A stretch of DNA of 64,000 nt from Snuella sedimenti (GCF_016428595.1 NZ_JAELVQ010000014.1:1-64000), one strand, 5' to 3'. Shown: positions 1-9,035, counted from the stretch's first letter. The notes: a model not told the origin generated them from the letters alone. Program-made: numbers and translations.

Positions 1-255
1 GGGAGGTAGGTTATTTAAGAAATAGGGCAAAAATATAAAACGGAACTGAAAATCGTTCCTAGGATTTCAATGCCATAAAACAACAAATAATGCCTTTTTA
101 TTTGGTTTTTAACATAGAAACTCTCAGGTTCTTAGGAAAATTTTTGCTAATAATGTGAGTTCGAAGTAATCCAACCGATATTCAAAAACTTATTTTCGAT
201 TGAGTGGAATTTTGCATCGATATCAAATGATTTTCTTATACTATAGAAATCCTTT
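1..255. other. Non-coding stretch, nothing recognised
   Basis: There is no open reading frame of note and no clear terminator or promoter in this AT-rich sequence at the window edge. It leads into the inverted-repeat element that begins at 256. Confidence 0.5.
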
Positions 256-418
256 AGAGACTGTTTAAAATTCGTTTTTGAAATTTGTTATAGGTCATTT
301 TTTTGCCAATTAAGGCTTTAAAACCGGAGTTTAGCAACGCTAAATGAGGATTTTCATAACGAAAAGTGGTGAAAAAAGGGGCATAACAAAACCAAAAGGT
401 GGAATTTAAACAGTCTCT
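256..418. repeat. MITE-like inverted-repeat element 1
   Basis: A 14-bp perfect terminal inverted repeat, AGAGACTGTTTAAA (256-269) and its complement (405-418), bounds a 163-bp non-coding segment. Inside lies a short hairpin TTTAGC-AAC-GCTAAA (330-344) followed by an ATGAG...ACGAAAAG stretch. The interior resembles the element at 32887-33048 read on the other strand, although the terminal repeats differ. The right end touches the stop codon of the secreted orphan gene. A non-autonomous mobile element is an inference; no clear target duplication is visible. Confidence 0.6.
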
Positions 419-909
419 TAATAGTTTAAATAAAAGGAGTAAACATTACCACGTCCCCGTTTACATCCCAAATAAAAATTATCTGGAATGCCTTCGTAGA
501 AATCTACTTTCGAGATTGCGTAGGTACAATCGGTGCATTCAGATGGTTTAAAAATAAGCTTGTTGCTTTCTATTATGTTAGGAAGCTCACATTCTGTATT
601 TAGATAATAATTTCCTAAAAGTTTATTTTTGTTGTTAAACACCAAAATTAAATTAGTGACTTTTTTTGTAGGTCCCCAGTACCAGCTAGATGTCATAATT
701 TTAAACACTTCATTTGTCTTAGTGGTAATATTTCCCAAATAGGTTAAATGGGTCTCTGTATCCCCAGATGTACTCCATTTGCCAAAAACAAAACACTGTT
801 CCTTAATGTTTCTAAGCAAAACGGTTTGCCTTATTTCTTCATCTTGTAGTTGACCGAATGCAGCTGAGCAAAACAGTAAAACAATACCTACTGCTAAGTG
901 TATTTTCAT
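418..909 (-). CDS. Secreted protein of unknown function
   Basis: The product has 163 residues when started at the ATG at 909. That start places a typical signal peptide (MKIHLAVGIVLLFCSAAFG) at the N terminus; the upstream ATG at 939 would only add ten polar residues. The mature part carries several cysteines, including a Cys-Thr-Asp-Cys cluster near residue 125, so an extracytoplasmic disulphide is possible. I do not recognise the family. Its stop codon lies at the edge of a MITE-like repeat, so the C terminus may have been altered by that insertion. The gene is convergent with nothing and stands alone. Confidence 0.7.
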   Translation of the reverse strand: MKIHLAVGIVLLFCSAAFGQLQDEEIRQTVLLRNIKEQCFVFGKWSTSGDTETHLTYLGNITTKTNEVFKIMTSSWYWGPTKKVTNLILVFNNKNKLLGNYYLNTECELPNIIESNKLIFKPSECTDCTYAISKVDFYEGIPDNFYLGCKRGRGNVYSFYLNY

Positions 910-1177
910 AGAGGGATGTGGTTGGTTAAGGGTTGCCAAAATAGTAAAAAAAAAACAAACAGGTAAGAGTAGATGTTAATTGTTTGATTTTTAGTTAATT
1001 AAAAACTATTGTTAAACAAATAAATTAATAACAGAATGAAATAATGAAGCTTAAATCAGTATTGTTTAATTAATATAACTATTGCATTTTTTATAAAGTT
1101 AAAGATGTAATTCCTTAAAAAACTAGGTAGTTTGTGTTCATTTTGTACTTTTATGCCGATATATAATAAATTCACCT

Positions 1178-1603
1178 ATGCAATTATCCAAAGAAGAGGT
1201 TTTAGCACAAGCTAATTTAGTGAGCAAAGGTACTTTAATGGAGACCTTACAGATTGAAATTGTAGATTTTGGCCCCGATTTTTTAACAGCGAGAATGCCG
1301 GTAAACTCTAGGGTATATCAACCTGACGGCTTGCTTCATGGTGGTGCAACAGCCGCTTTGGCAGAGAGTGTTGGTAGTTTTGCTTCACATATTTTTTTAG
1401 ACACTAAGAAGTTTTTTATTCGAGGTATTGAAATCACTGCAAATCACTTAAAAGGTGTTAAGGACGGTTATGTCTATGCAAAGGCAACTTTTTTGCACAA
1501 GGGGCGCACAACGCAATTGTTAGATATTAAAGTGACCGATGATGATGGTAATTTGATCTCAGTAGCCAAATTGTCAACTATTTCATTGCCTAAAACCAAA
1601 TAG
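1178..1603 (+). CDS. PaaI-type hotdog-fold thioesterase (probable DHNA-CoA hydrolase)
   Basis: This 141-residue protein has the single hotdog domain of the PaaI/YdiI thioesterase family, with the signature PDGLLHGGATAALAES around residues 49-64. Family members hydrolyse aryl- or acyl-CoA thioesters. It ends five bases before menF, which is followed by menD. The context therefore suggests that it hydrolyses 1,4-dihydroxy-2-naphthoyl-CoA, the late thioesterase step of menaquinone synthesis. That substrate is inferred from position only. The length is normal for the family, and no signal peptide is present. Confidence 0.85.
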   Translation: MQLSKEEVLAQANLVSKGTLMETLQIEIVDFGPDFLTARMPVNSRVYQPDGLLHGGATAALAESVGSFASHIFLDTKKFFIRGIEITANHLKGVKDGYVYAKATFLHKGRTTQLLDIKVTDDDGNLISVAKLSTISLPKTK

Positions 1604-1608
1604 TTAGG

Positions 1609-2736
1609 ATGACTTTGGATGATTTTTTTAAGCGTATTCAACAGCAATACGAAAATAAACTCCCATTTGTAGCATATAGAAAGCCAAACACAACTAAAAT
1701 TGTAGCGTTGCTGCAAAATTCTGATGATATATTAACTGTTCAGGATTTTAATGAGCAAGGTTTTGTGTTTGCACCCTTTGACAACAGTAAAGGAGAAGCT
1801 ATTTTGATGCCTTTAAAGCAATCGAAAACTATATTTGCTGATAGTGTAGTGGCAGGTACTGAAAAAACATACCTGAGTGCTGCAAACAATAATGCAAGCA
1901 TAGCTGAAAGACAGCAGCATATTGAGTTGGTTGAAAGCGGCGTAAACGAAATAAAAAATAAGCAGTTTAAAAAAGTTGTGTTGTCTCGTAAAGAAGAAGT
2001 AACACTTCAAGAAAGAAGCCCTATCGTGTTTTTAGAAAGACTGTTAGAGTGTTACATTGGTGCATTTGTTTATTGTTGGTATCACCCTAAAATAGGTCTG
2101 TGGTTAGGGGCGACACCTGAAACATTAATTAAAATTGAAGGCAGAAAATTTTCTGTTATGTCACTGGCCGGAACACAGGGTTGTAAAGGCGATGTCGATG
2201 TGGTTTGGGAAGATAAAGAAAAGAATGAACAAAGGTATGTTACAGAGTTTATAACCAATATTTTAGATGGTTTTTCTAAAGATATAAAGGTTTCCGATAC
2301 CCAAACGGTCAAGGCTGGTAATTTACTGCATTTAAGAACTCAGATTTCAGGAACTTTAAATGAAGACATAGGCAGTTTTAAACAGCTGCTTTATAGATTG
2401 CACCCTACACCAGCAGTTTGCGGGCTACCAAAAGAACCTTCAAAAGAGTTTATTTTAAAAAATGAACACTATAGTCGCGAGTTTTATTCCGGCTTTCTAG
2501 GAGAGCTTAATATGGAAACCACGGTAAGGCCACGAACAGGTAAGCGAAATGTTGAAAATCGAGCTTATGCATTAAATAGAAAGCACACACAGCTGTATGT
2601 AAATTTAAGGTGTATGCAAATCAAGAACAAGGAAGCTTTAATATATGTTGGTGGAGGCATAACGGAAAGCTCCATTCCAGAAAGAGAGTGGGAAGAGACA
2701 GTGTTAAAATCTTTGGTAATTAAAAGTATTCTGTAG
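1609..2736 (+). CDS. menF: Isochorismate synthase
   Basis: The product (375 aa) belongs to the chorismate-binding family and converts chorismate to isochorismate, the entry step of menaquinone synthesis. Visible family motifs are the HPTPAVCGLPKE segment near residues 264-275, the substrate-site region YSGFLGELN, and the closing segment YVGGGITESSIPEREWEET. The first 100 residues are variable, as usual in this family. It is five bases downstream of the thioesterase and 49 bases upstream of menD. An entC-type siderophore role is possible by homology, but menD next door favours menaquinone. Confidence 0.9.
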   Translation: MTLDDFFKRIQQQYENKLPFVAYRKPNTTKIVALLQNSDDILTVQDFNEQGFVFAPFDNSKGEAILMPLKQSKTIFADSVVAGTEKTYLSAANNNASIAERQQHIELVESGVNEIKNKQFKKVVLSRKEEVTLQERSPIVFLERLLECYIGAFVYCWYHPKIGLWLGATPETLIKIEGRKFSVMSLAGTQGCKGDVDVVWEDKEKNEQRYVTEFITNILDGFSKDIKVSDTQTVKAGNLLHLRTQISGTLNEDIGSFKQLLYRLHPTPAVCGLPKEPSKEFILKNEHYSREFYSGFLGELNMETTVRPRTGKRNVENRAYALNRKHTQLYVNLRCMQIKNKEALIYVGGGITESSIPEREWEETVLKSLVIKSIL

Positions 2737-2760
2737 CTAAGTTATTAGGCGCTTATTTTA

Positions 2761-2768
2761 TATTTTTG
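2761..2768 (+). promoter_or_regulatory. Candidate -7 box (TATTTTTG) before menD
   Basis: TATTTTTG matches the Bacteroidota -7 consensus TAnnTTTG, 17 bases before the menD start. No convincing -33 TTTG is visible at the expected spacing, so this may be a weak internal promoter. Confidence 0.3.
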
Positions 2769-2785
2769 TTTTAGATTAAAACTTC

Positions 2786-4549
2786 ATGATTTACCCAAAG
2801 ATTCCGTTAGCTCAAACTGTTGTACAACTGTGTAAGGCTAAAAATATAAAGCATGTAATTATTTCCCCTGGAAGTAGAAATGCTCCACTTACTATAGGGT
2901 TTTCCAATGATAACTTTTTTAAATGTTATAGCATTGTTGACGAACGTTGCGCTGCGTTCTTTGCATTGGGCATCGCGCAGCAGTTGCAAGAACCTACAGC
3001 AGTTGTTTGTACATCGGGTAGTGCCTTGTTAAATTATTACCCAGCTATTGCTGAGGCGTTTTATAGCAACATCCCTCTCGTAATACTTTCGGCAGATAGG
3101 CCTAAGCATTTAATTGGGATAGGTGATGGGCAAACGATCAATCAGAAAAATGTGTTTGCCAACCATATTTTATATGCTGCCAATTTAAAATTGGACATAA
3201 AGGACGAAAATAACATTCCTGTTGACGAAGAGTTGCCAATATTGAAAAATTTAGAAGACAAATTAGAGCGCTTTTTAGGTTTGCAGAAAGGGATTCAGGC
3301 TTATAATGAAGGTGAGATAAATAGTGCTGTAAATCATGCTATAGTAGAGAAAGGTCCGGTGCATATTAACGTTCCGTTTGATGAGCCCCTCTATGATGTG
3401 GTTGAAACACTTAGTGTTTCGCCAAAAGCTTCGGATATTCAATTTAGACCTAAAACAATTGATGCTTACGAGTTGCAAGAATGTTTAGAATATTGGAATG
3501 CGGCAACCAAAAAAATGATCTTAGTTGGAGTTAATTACCCCAATGAAATAGAGCAAAAGTGGCTTGATGAGCTAGCCGAAGACGATAGCGTTATTGTATT
3601 TACAGAAACGACCTCTAACTTGCAACACGATAGCTTTTTCCCGAGCATAGATCAAATAATTGCCCCTTTGTCCCCTGATGAGCAAAAACAACTGCAGCCA
3701 GATATACTTTTAACTTTTGGTGGTTTAATTGTTTCCAAAAAAATAAAAGCGCTATTGCGGAAATATCAACCCAAACAGCATTGGCATGTAGGTGAGAAAA
3801 TGGCAAATGATACATTTTTTTGCCTAAATAAACATATTGAAGTTGCTCCAGATCAGTTTTTTGAATCGTTTTTAAAAAAGCAAACGCATTATGTTAAAAG
3901 CGACTATAAAGATGTATGGCTAGCTAAAAAACAATATCGAATAGAGCGGCACAGGGCTTATTTAAAGAAGCTTCCATTTAGTGATTTTAAGGTTTTCGAC
4001 CTGCTGTTAAAAAGTGTTCCCAATAACAGTATTCTGCATCTTAGCAATAGTTCTGCTATACGCTACATGCAGCTCTTTAGTTGTAATAAAACAGTGCAAG
4101 TATACTGCAATAGGGGTACTAGTGGTATTGATGGGAGTACAGCTACTGCTATTGGCTGTTCTGTAGTAAATAAAAAACAAACAGTTTTTATAACAGGTGA
4201 TTTAAGTTTTTTTTACGATAGCAATGCGTTGTGGAACAATTATACTCCAAAAAACTTCAGAATTATTGTTGTAAACAACCAAGGAGGCGGTATTTTCAGA
4301 ATCCTTCCCGGGCACAAGAATACCGAGAATTTTGAAACCTATTTTGAGACTCACCATCAATTAACTGCCGAGCACTTATGTAAAATGTATGGCTATAAAT
4401 ATAATAAGGCGTCTAGTGAAGATGGGTTGAAAAAAACGTTAAAGTCATTTTACCTTAATGATGAAGAAAGTCCAAAACTATTAGAGGTATTTACGCCTCG
4501 AGAGCTTAACGACGAGGTTCTTTTGGGGTATTTTGATTTTTTAAAATAG
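2786..4549 (+). CDS. menD: 2-succinyl-5-enolpyruvyl-6-hydroxy-3-cyclohexene-1-carboxylate synthase
   Basis: This is a 587-residue thiamine-diphosphate enzyme that joins isochorismate and 2-oxoglutarate in menaquinone synthesis. The N-terminal domain has SPGSRNAPLT (about residues 27-36) and DERCAAFFALGIAQ, with the conserved Glu-Arg pair. The C-terminal cofactor domain shows NRGTSGIDGSTATAIG, GDLSFFYD and NNQGGGIF, the ThDP/Mg-binding signature. The length is slightly above the usual ~560. It follows menF; menaquinone is the main respiratory quinone of this group, in line with the cbb3 oxidase genes at the far end of the window. Confidence 0.95.
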   Translation: MIYPKIPLAQTVVQLCKAKNIKHVIISPGSRNAPLTIGFSNDNFFKCYSIVDERCAAFFALGIAQQLQEPTAVVCTSGSALLNYYPAIAEAFYSNIPLVILSADRPKHLIGIGDGQTINQKNVFANHILYAANLKLDIKDENNIPVDEELPILKNLEDKLERFLGLQKGIQAYNEGEINSAVNHAIVEKGPVHINVPFDEPLYDVVETLSVSPKASDIQFRPKTIDAYELQECLEYWNAATKKMILVGVNYPNEIEQKWLDELAEDDSVIVFTETTSNLQHDSFFPSIDQIIAPLSPDEQKQLQPDILLTFGGLIVSKKIKALLRKYQPKQHWHVGEKMANDTFFCLNKHIEVAPDQFFESFLKKQTHYVKSDYKDVWLAKKQYRIERHRAYLKKLPFSDFKVFDLLLKSVPNNSILHLSNSSAIRYMQLFSCNKTVQVYCNRGTSGIDGSTATAIGCSVVNKKQTVFITGDLSFFYDSNALWNNYTPKNFRIIVVNNQGGGIFRILPGHKNTENFETYFETHHQLTAEHLCKMYGYKYNKASSEDGLKKTLKSFYLNDEESPKLLEVFTPRELNDEVLLGYFDFLK

Positions 4550-4630
4550 AGGTTTGTTGCTAGTACTTAATGTAGGTGTCAAAGAATTTTAAAAACATTA
4601 TATTTAACTTATTTTAAAAACGATTTACTA

Positions 4631-4969
4631 ATGAACAAACGTGACGAACTTATAGCTAAGTATGCAGTTGAGTTAAGGGATAGATTCAATGTTGATGTGG
4701 ATATGGAGCTGCTAACCAAGATAACCGTAGGGTGTGGGCCATCTATTTATAACGCCGATTCTTCAACTGTTTCCAGTTCGGATGAGTCAGAACTCGATAG
4801 GGTTAAGACCAATTTTTTAATAAAGAAATTAGGCTTAAACGACAATGAAGATTTAGATCGAGCTATTGTCTCTGTGATGGAAAATTATGGAAAAACAAAC
4901 AGAAGCAAATACAGGGTGGTTGTTTACTATCTATTAACAAAGCATTTTAGCAAAGAATCCGTCTACTAA
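4631..4969 (+). CDS. DUF2853 family protein
   Basis: A 112-residue soluble, acidic protein that resembles the DUF2853 family; its function is unknown. Visible features are an N-terminal helix (MNKRDELIAKYAVELRDR), a serine/aspartate-rich linker around residues 45-55, and a C-terminal helical block ending in YRVVVYYLLTKHFSK. There is no signal peptide or membrane segment. It follows menD in the same direction after an 81-base gap and is followed by a hairpin that could end transcription. Confidence 0.75.
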   Translation: MNKRDELIAKYAVELRDRFNVDVDMELLTKITVGCGPSIYNADSSTVSSSDESELDRVKTNFLIKKLGLNDNEDLDRAIVSVMENYGKTNRSKYRVVVYYLLTKHFSKESVY

Positions 4970-4978
4970 AACAAAAAA

Positions 4979-5017
4979 GTTGCCTAAAATTTTTATTGTA
5001 TACAAATTTTAGACAAC
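4979..5017. terminator. Hairpin after the DUF2853 gene
   Basis: GTTG-C-CTAAAATTT (4979-4992) pairs with AAATTTTAG-A-CAAC (5004-5017) around a short loop. It sits between convergent genes. There is no long T-run, so it may be a bidirectional or weak terminator. Confidence 0.5.
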
Positions 5018-5077
5018 CTACCTTTAATCTAAAAGAATTCCTCGACGCTCTACGTCTGGGTTTCCGTTGAAATTGTC

Positions 5078-5097
5078 ATTCCCGTTAAAACGGGAAT
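5078..5097. repeat. Short REP-like palindrome (ATTCCCGTT..AACGGGAAT)
   Basis: ATTCCCGTTAAAACGGGAAT is a compact palindrome with an AA-type centre in the intergenic space. Similar ATTCC...GGAAT palindromes occur at 36984-37003 and 51561-51578, which suggests a dispersed repeat family. Confidence 0.6.
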
Positions 5098-5125
5098 CAA
5101 AATAATAGAATTTCAAGAAATCTTA

Positions 5126-6598
5126 TTATTTGTTTATTTTTTTACGCGTTTTTAAGGTTAAAGGTTTGCGAGTGTACCCAAACAGACGGTAATCTTTTAT
5201 AAGGTCTGCTGTTCCTTCAGGAACCATATCTTCCCAGCCATGATCTCCTTCGCTAATCATTTGTAAAATTTGTCTGGAGAAAATATTCATAATACTGGAA
5301 TCGTACTCGTTAATATCAGATACTTTGCCATTGTATTTAAAGAATTTGTATAACTCTTTCATCCTTGGGTAGACCTTTAGGTTTTCGCTGTTAATTAGCT
5401 CGCCCGTATCAGGGTTAAGCATAGGGTAGAGGTAAACTTTTAAATCCTTAAAGAAAAGCTTTCCAAAGGCTTCAAGAATGCCCCCGCTTAAGTGTCTGTA
5501 ATATTTCTCGTCAAAAATATCTACCAGATTACTTACGCCCATAGCAAGCCCCATTCTTGCCTTGGTATATTTGGAGAAGTATTCCACAACTTTATAATAC
5601 TCTTGGAAATTGGAAATCATAACCGATTGCCCTAACGAACATAAAAGATCCGCTCTATCGATAAAATCTTGCTCATCAATTTCGCCTTCAGCCCGTAAAT
5701 TAGACAGTGTTATTTCAAAAACAACAATGGTATTCTTAGGGTTGACCCTATTTTCCTTGATGAACATATCGTATGACTTCTCGTACATCTCCATATTGAC
5801 TTTTGTAACGGGCCTAAAGCTACCGCGCAATGCCAAAACATTCTTTTTGTAGAAAACCTTGGCAGGAAGGACATTGGTGCCGTCTGGTCCAAACATTACG
5901 GCGTCTGTCATGCCATTTTTTACTAGCTGTAAGCTCATCAAACGGTTGTCTACATTTTTAAATACGGGGCCTGAGAAGTTTATAGTATCTATTTCTAGTT
6001 GATCTTTATCTAAATGATCGTAAAGGTAACGCAACAGTTTTTTAGGCTCGTTGTACTTGTAAAAGGCTCCATATATCAAGTTGGTTCCTAAAACCCCTAG
6101 CGTTTCTTGTTGTAATCTAGCGTCGGTTTCTTTAAAGCGTACGTGCAAAATAATTTCATTGTACCCTTTGTTTTCTTCTACCTGGTATTTTATTCCAACC
6201 CAACCGTGGCCTTTGTATTGTTTTGCAAAATCTATTGTGGCAACAGTATTGGCGTAGGTGAAAAATATTTTATTGGGATGTTTGTCCCTTGTAATACGCT
6301 GTTCCATGAGTTCCATTTCATGGGTAAGCATCTTTCTTAAACGGGCTTCGGTAACATAACGCCCATCATCTTCGGCTCCGTAAATAGCATCACTAAAATC
6401 CTTGTCGTATGCAGACATCGCCTTGGCAATGGTTCCAGATGCCCCACCAGCTCTAAAAAAATGTCTGGCCGTTTCCTGTCCAGCTCCAATTTCAGCAAAA
6501 GTCCCGTAGATGTTTTCGTTTAAATTTATACGTAATGCTTTTGATTTTAATGAAGGAACATCATCAAATTCTTTATCGCCTTTTATGGTAATTTCCAT
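5126..6598 (-). CDS. Conserved protein of unknown function, 490 aa
   Basis: The protein is soluble, without signal peptide or membrane segment. The opening (residues 1-75) is rich in glycine and alanine, with FAEIGAGQETARHFFRAGG and SGTIAKAMSAYDKDFSD, and the C-terminal part ends in a basic KTRKKINK tail. The uninterrupted frame and lack of low-complexity sequence suggest a conserved cytosolic protein. I do not recognise a catalytic motif or a named family with certainty. It is transcribed divergently from the metallo-beta-lactamase-fold gene across 93 bases. Confidence 0.7.
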   Translation of the reverse strand: MEITIKGDKEFDDVPSLKSKALRINLNENIYGTFAEIGAGQETARHFFRAGGASGTIAKAMSAYDKDFSDAIYGAEDDGRYVTEARLRKMLTHEMELMEQRITRDKHPNKIFFTYANTVATIDFAKQYKGHGWVGIKYQVEENKGYNEIILHVRFKETDARLQQETLGVLGTNLIYGAFYKYNEPKKLLRYLYDHLDKDQLEIDTINFSGPVFKNVDNRLMSLQLVKNGMTDAVMFGPDGTNVLPAKVFYKKNVLALRGSFRPVTKVNMEMYEKSYDMFIKENRVNPKNTIVVFEITLSNLRAEGEIDEQDFIDRADLLCSLGQSVMISNFQEYYKVVEYFSKYTKARMGLAMGVSNLVDIFDEKYYRHLSGGILEAFGKLFFKDLKVYLYPMLNPDTGELINSENLKVYPRMKELYKFFKYNGKVSDINEYDSSIMNIFSRQILQMISEGDHGWEDMVPEGTADLIKDYRLFGYTRKPLTLKTRKKINK

Positions 6599-6667
6599 AT
6601 CATTTTATAGGTTATATCTTATGTCTACAAAGGTATTAAATAAGTAAGCCAAAATAAAAAATAAGCT

Positions 6668-6675
6668 TATTTTTG
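6668..6675 (+). promoter_or_regulatory. Candidate -7 box (TATTTTTG)
   Basis: TATTTTTG fits the TAnnTTTG consensus, 16 bases before the TTG start of the hydrolase gene, which would give a very short leader. No clear -33 element is visible. Confidence 0.35.
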
Positions 6676-6691
6676 TCTAAAATTAACGTAT

Positions 6692-7453
6692 TTGAAAGTA
6701 ACTTTTCTTGGCACGGGTACATCTCAAGGCATTCCAATAATAGGTAGCAAACACCCTGTGTGCCTTAGTAAAGACCCTAAAGATAAACGATTGCGTGTCT
6801 CTGTTCTTGTTGAGTGGGACAATGTTTCGTATGTTGTTGACTGTGGACCGGATTTTAGGCAGCAAATGCTTAGGGCCAATGTGGAAAGGCTGGACGGCGT
6901 CTTGCTTACGCACGAGCATACAGATCATGTTATAGGTTTAGACGATATTAGACCGTTTTATTTTAGGCAAGGGGATATTTCTATATATGGACATAAACGG
7001 GTGTTGGGCGAACTAAAAAAGCGCTTTGAATACATCTTTACCACAGAGGATAAATATCCGGGAGCGCCATCCGTTAAGGCTAATATCATTGAAAACAAAC
7101 CCTTTCAGTTAAGTGGTTTAGAAGTCGTGCCAATAAATGGTATGCACAATAAGTTGCAGGTGTTTGGGTTTAGGTTTAAGGATTTTGCATACTTAACCGA
7201 TATGAAAACTGTATCAGATAAAGAGGTTGGTAAGATTAAAAACATTAAAGTGTTGGTGGTTAATGCACTTCGAATTAAACCCCACATAGCCCATTTTAAC
7301 TTAGAAGAAGCCTTGCAGTTTATTGAAAGAGTACAGCCGGAAAGGGCTTATATCACCCATATAAGTCATTTGTTGGGCTTTCACGAAGAAGTGGAGAAAA
7401 CATTGCCCGAAAATGTATTTTTGGCCTATGATGGCCTTCAGTTAACATTATAG
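6692..7453 (+). CDS. Metallo-beta-lactamase-fold hydrolase (PhnP-like)
   Basis: The 253-residue protein has the metal-binding motif THEHTDH, with His74, His76, Asp78 and His79, after a FLGTGTSQGIP opening typical of PhnP/RNase Z-like phosphodiesterases. Later metal ligands are plausible at MHNK (near 150), YLTDMK (near 170) and ITHISH (near 231). The start is TTG; there is no ATG before the conserved MKVTFLGTGTSQG opening. The natural substrate cannot be told from sequence. No phn genes lie nearby, so a phosphonate role is not supported. Confidence 0.85.
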   Translation: MKVTFLGTGTSQGIPIIGSKHPVCLSKDPKDKRLRVSVLVEWDNVSYVVDCGPDFRQQMLRANVERLDGVLLTHEHTDHVIGLDDIRPFYFRQGDISIYGHKRVLGELKKRFEYIFTTEDKYPGAPSVKANIIENKPFQLSGLEVVPINGMHNKLQVFGFRFKDFAYLTDMKTVSDKEVGKIKNIKVLVVNALRIKPHIAHFNLEEALQFIERVQPERAYITHISHLLGFHEEVEKTLPENVFLAYDGLQLTL

Positions 7454-7471
7454 AATAAACTAAAGATTTAG

Positions 7472-7972
7472 ATGAAACAAAAAATATTTATTTACCTATT
7501 CGTTTTTTCCATATTACTGGTGTTGTTCCAGTATGTGAATGCTAAACGCGTTTTTGAAGATTTAAACGGCAGACTTGAAAGTAACCGTGCAAAGCTTGAA
7601 AAATATAAGGACTCCGTTGCAGTACTGCAAGATGATATTTTAACCCTGTCCCATTTTAACTTAGATAGAAATGAGGATGCTATAAGTTATTTTGAAGCTG
7701 AAGGGTATAACGTAAGTGAGTTAATTCCATTTATAAAAGACGAGCTTTACAAGCTTAATGAAGCTAAAGGAGAACATCCGATAATCCCTTATGCAGCAAG
7801 TGACGGCAGAAAAATGCTTATAAACACAGTAAAATTATTAAACCACAAATGGATTATTGCCGATTTTTCTGATGGCGAATACTGGGGTGAGCTGTTCTTG
7901 ACTTATGAAATCACCAAAGAAAAGGAGCTTAAATTTCAACTAGTTGAATCATTTCTGTATCCCTTTTATTAG
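7472..7972 (+). CDS. Membrane-anchored protein of unknown function
   Basis: The product has 166 residues: an N-terminal hydrophobic segment (about residues 5-22), then a likely short coiled coil (about 30-58), then a globular C-terminal part with WIIADFSDGEYWGELFL. It is probably anchored in the inner membrane with the bulk in the periplasm. The gene starts 18 bases after the hydrolase and is likely cotranscribed with it. I do not recognise the family. It is convergent with the lipoprotein gene, with only three bases between them. Confidence 0.65.
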   Translation: MKQKIFIYLFVFSILLVLFQYVNAKRVFEDLNGRLESNRAKLEKYKDSVAVLQDDILTLSHFNLDRNEDAISYFEAEGYNVSELIPFIKDELYKLNEAKGEHPIIPYAASDGRKMLINTVKLLNHKWIIADFSDGEYWGELFLTYEITKEKELKFQLVESFLYPFY

Positions 7973-7975
7973 CAT

Positions 7976-8344
7976 TTAATCAACTTTATAGGCTACTCCT
8001 TTTTGCTTATTGGTTTCGCCAACATACGAATACTCAAATGTGTACGAGGAATCCGTTGTTGTTAGTATCTTTAAGTGGATATCCTTTTGCTCTGCCATAT
8101 TCTTGGGGTTTATGGTTTTAAACACAACCTCACAATCGTTTATCCATCTTAACTGTGAGGAATCAATTTTACTGTTGTAAATTTCTATTTGGAGATCGTT
8201 GGTTCTTTTAAATTTAGAGTTATACAAAACACCATCTATGGTAACTTCGCTATAAAACGAGCCCGTTTTGTAGTCAATGCAATTACGGGTTGTTTGATAA
8301 CAAGCACAAAGACTCAGGAGAAAGGGAAGGATTAAGAACTTCAT
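7976..8344 (-). CDS. Small lipoprotein of unknown function
   Basis: Started at the ATG at 8344, the product has 122 residues with a lipoprotein signal, MKFLILPFLLSLCAC, whose LCAC lipobox is credible. The upstream ATG at 8380 would add twelve residues in front of the signal and is less likely. The mature protein is rich in Asp, Lys and Thr and looks like a small beta-rich periplasmic domain. No family is recognised. Confidence 0.65.
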   Translation of the reverse strand: MKFLILPFLLSLCACYQTTRNCIDYKTGSFYSEVTIDGVLYNSKFKRTNDLQIEIYNSKIDSSQLRWINDCEVVFKTINPKNMAEQKDIHLKILTTTDSSYTFEYSYVGETNKQKGVAYKVD

Positions 8345-8425
8345 GTAAATAATTTTAGCAAAACTACTAAAGAATTGCATATTTATAATTAAAAAATCAC
8401 CGAAAAACCATAATGGACAATTGGC

Positions 8426-8797
8426 TTAGTTCTCGTAGCTTTTAAAGCTGCCATCAGAATAAAACACTACAATCCGTTCGATGGATTTGTTATTCGACGT
8501 ATAAGTGTTGGGGTCTGGCTTGCTGCCACTGGTTTGTGTTTCGCTTTTTTCAAGGACATCTGGTTTTCCGAGAGAGGGAAAGGCGCCTTTTCCATTTAGC
8601 AACCAGTATATTTCTACTTCAGGAAAACTCGAAAGGACTTTTAAAACAAATTCGAGACTGGGTTTGTTTCTCCCAGATAGTATGTGTGAAATACTAGAGC
8701 GTTGAACGCCTATCTTTTCGGCAAAAGATGAGGCAGATTCGCCGTAATATTCTATGACATATTGAAGTCTTTTTGCAAACGCCTCGTTGTTTACCAT
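8426..8797 (-). CDS. XRE-family transcriptional regulator
   Basis: Started at the ATG at 8797 (123 aa), the protein opens with a Cro/C1-type helix-turn-helix at about residues 5-62: FAKRLQYVIEYYGESASSFA, then GVQRSSISHILSGRNKPS. This is followed by VEIYWLLNGKGAFP, a segment common in phage-repressor-like regulators of Bacteroidota. The C-terminal tail is polar, with no peptidase or ligand domain. The upstream in-frame ATG at 8878 would add a hydrophobic stretch with no match to the family. It is divergent from the M14 peptidase gene, and the space between holds strong palindromes that are probable operators. Confidence 0.85.
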   Translation of the reverse strand: MVNNEAFAKRLQYVIEYYGESASSFAEKIGVQRSSISHILSGRNKPSLEFVLKVLSSFPEVEIYWLLNGKGAFPSLGKPDVLEKSETQTSGSKPDPNTYTSNNKSIERIVVFYSDGSFKSYEN

Positions 8798-8821
8798 TGT
8801 AAATAATTGCTTGGGTAACCT

Positions 8822-8836
8822 TTGTTTACAAATGTA
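8822..8836 (-). promoter_or_regulatory. Candidate XRE promoter/operator
   Basis: Read on the minus strand, TACATTTG (8829-8836) fits the -7 consensus and runs into TTGTTTACAA-like dyad sequence (8822-8831), related to the palindromes on the peptidase side. Autoregulation by the XRE protein would fit this arrangement; that is an inference. Confidence 0.4.
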
Positions 8837-8996
8837 GTAAATAAAATTGTGAGTAAGAAAAAACAGGTGTAAAATCAATTTATTAGTTAAACTTAAGGTT
8901 TATATTTTAATAATTAATTGACTGAAATACAAAATATTGCTATTAATTTTATTTTTGGTGTGTGCTTTTTCTATTTAACTTTTAAAACAGTAACTT

Positions 8997-9012
8997 CAAT
9001 TGTATACAATTG
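8997..9012. promoter_or_regulatory. Perfect 16-bp palindrome, probable operator
   Basis: CAATTGTATACAATTG is a perfect palindrome in the divergent region between the XRE gene and the M14 peptidase gene. Its right part, TGTATACAATTG, recurs exactly at 9036-9047, 35 bases further on. Such paired dyads near a divergent HTH gene are typical operators. Confidence 0.6.
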
Positions 9013-9035
9013 GAAACATTTGATCTTTGTTTTCG

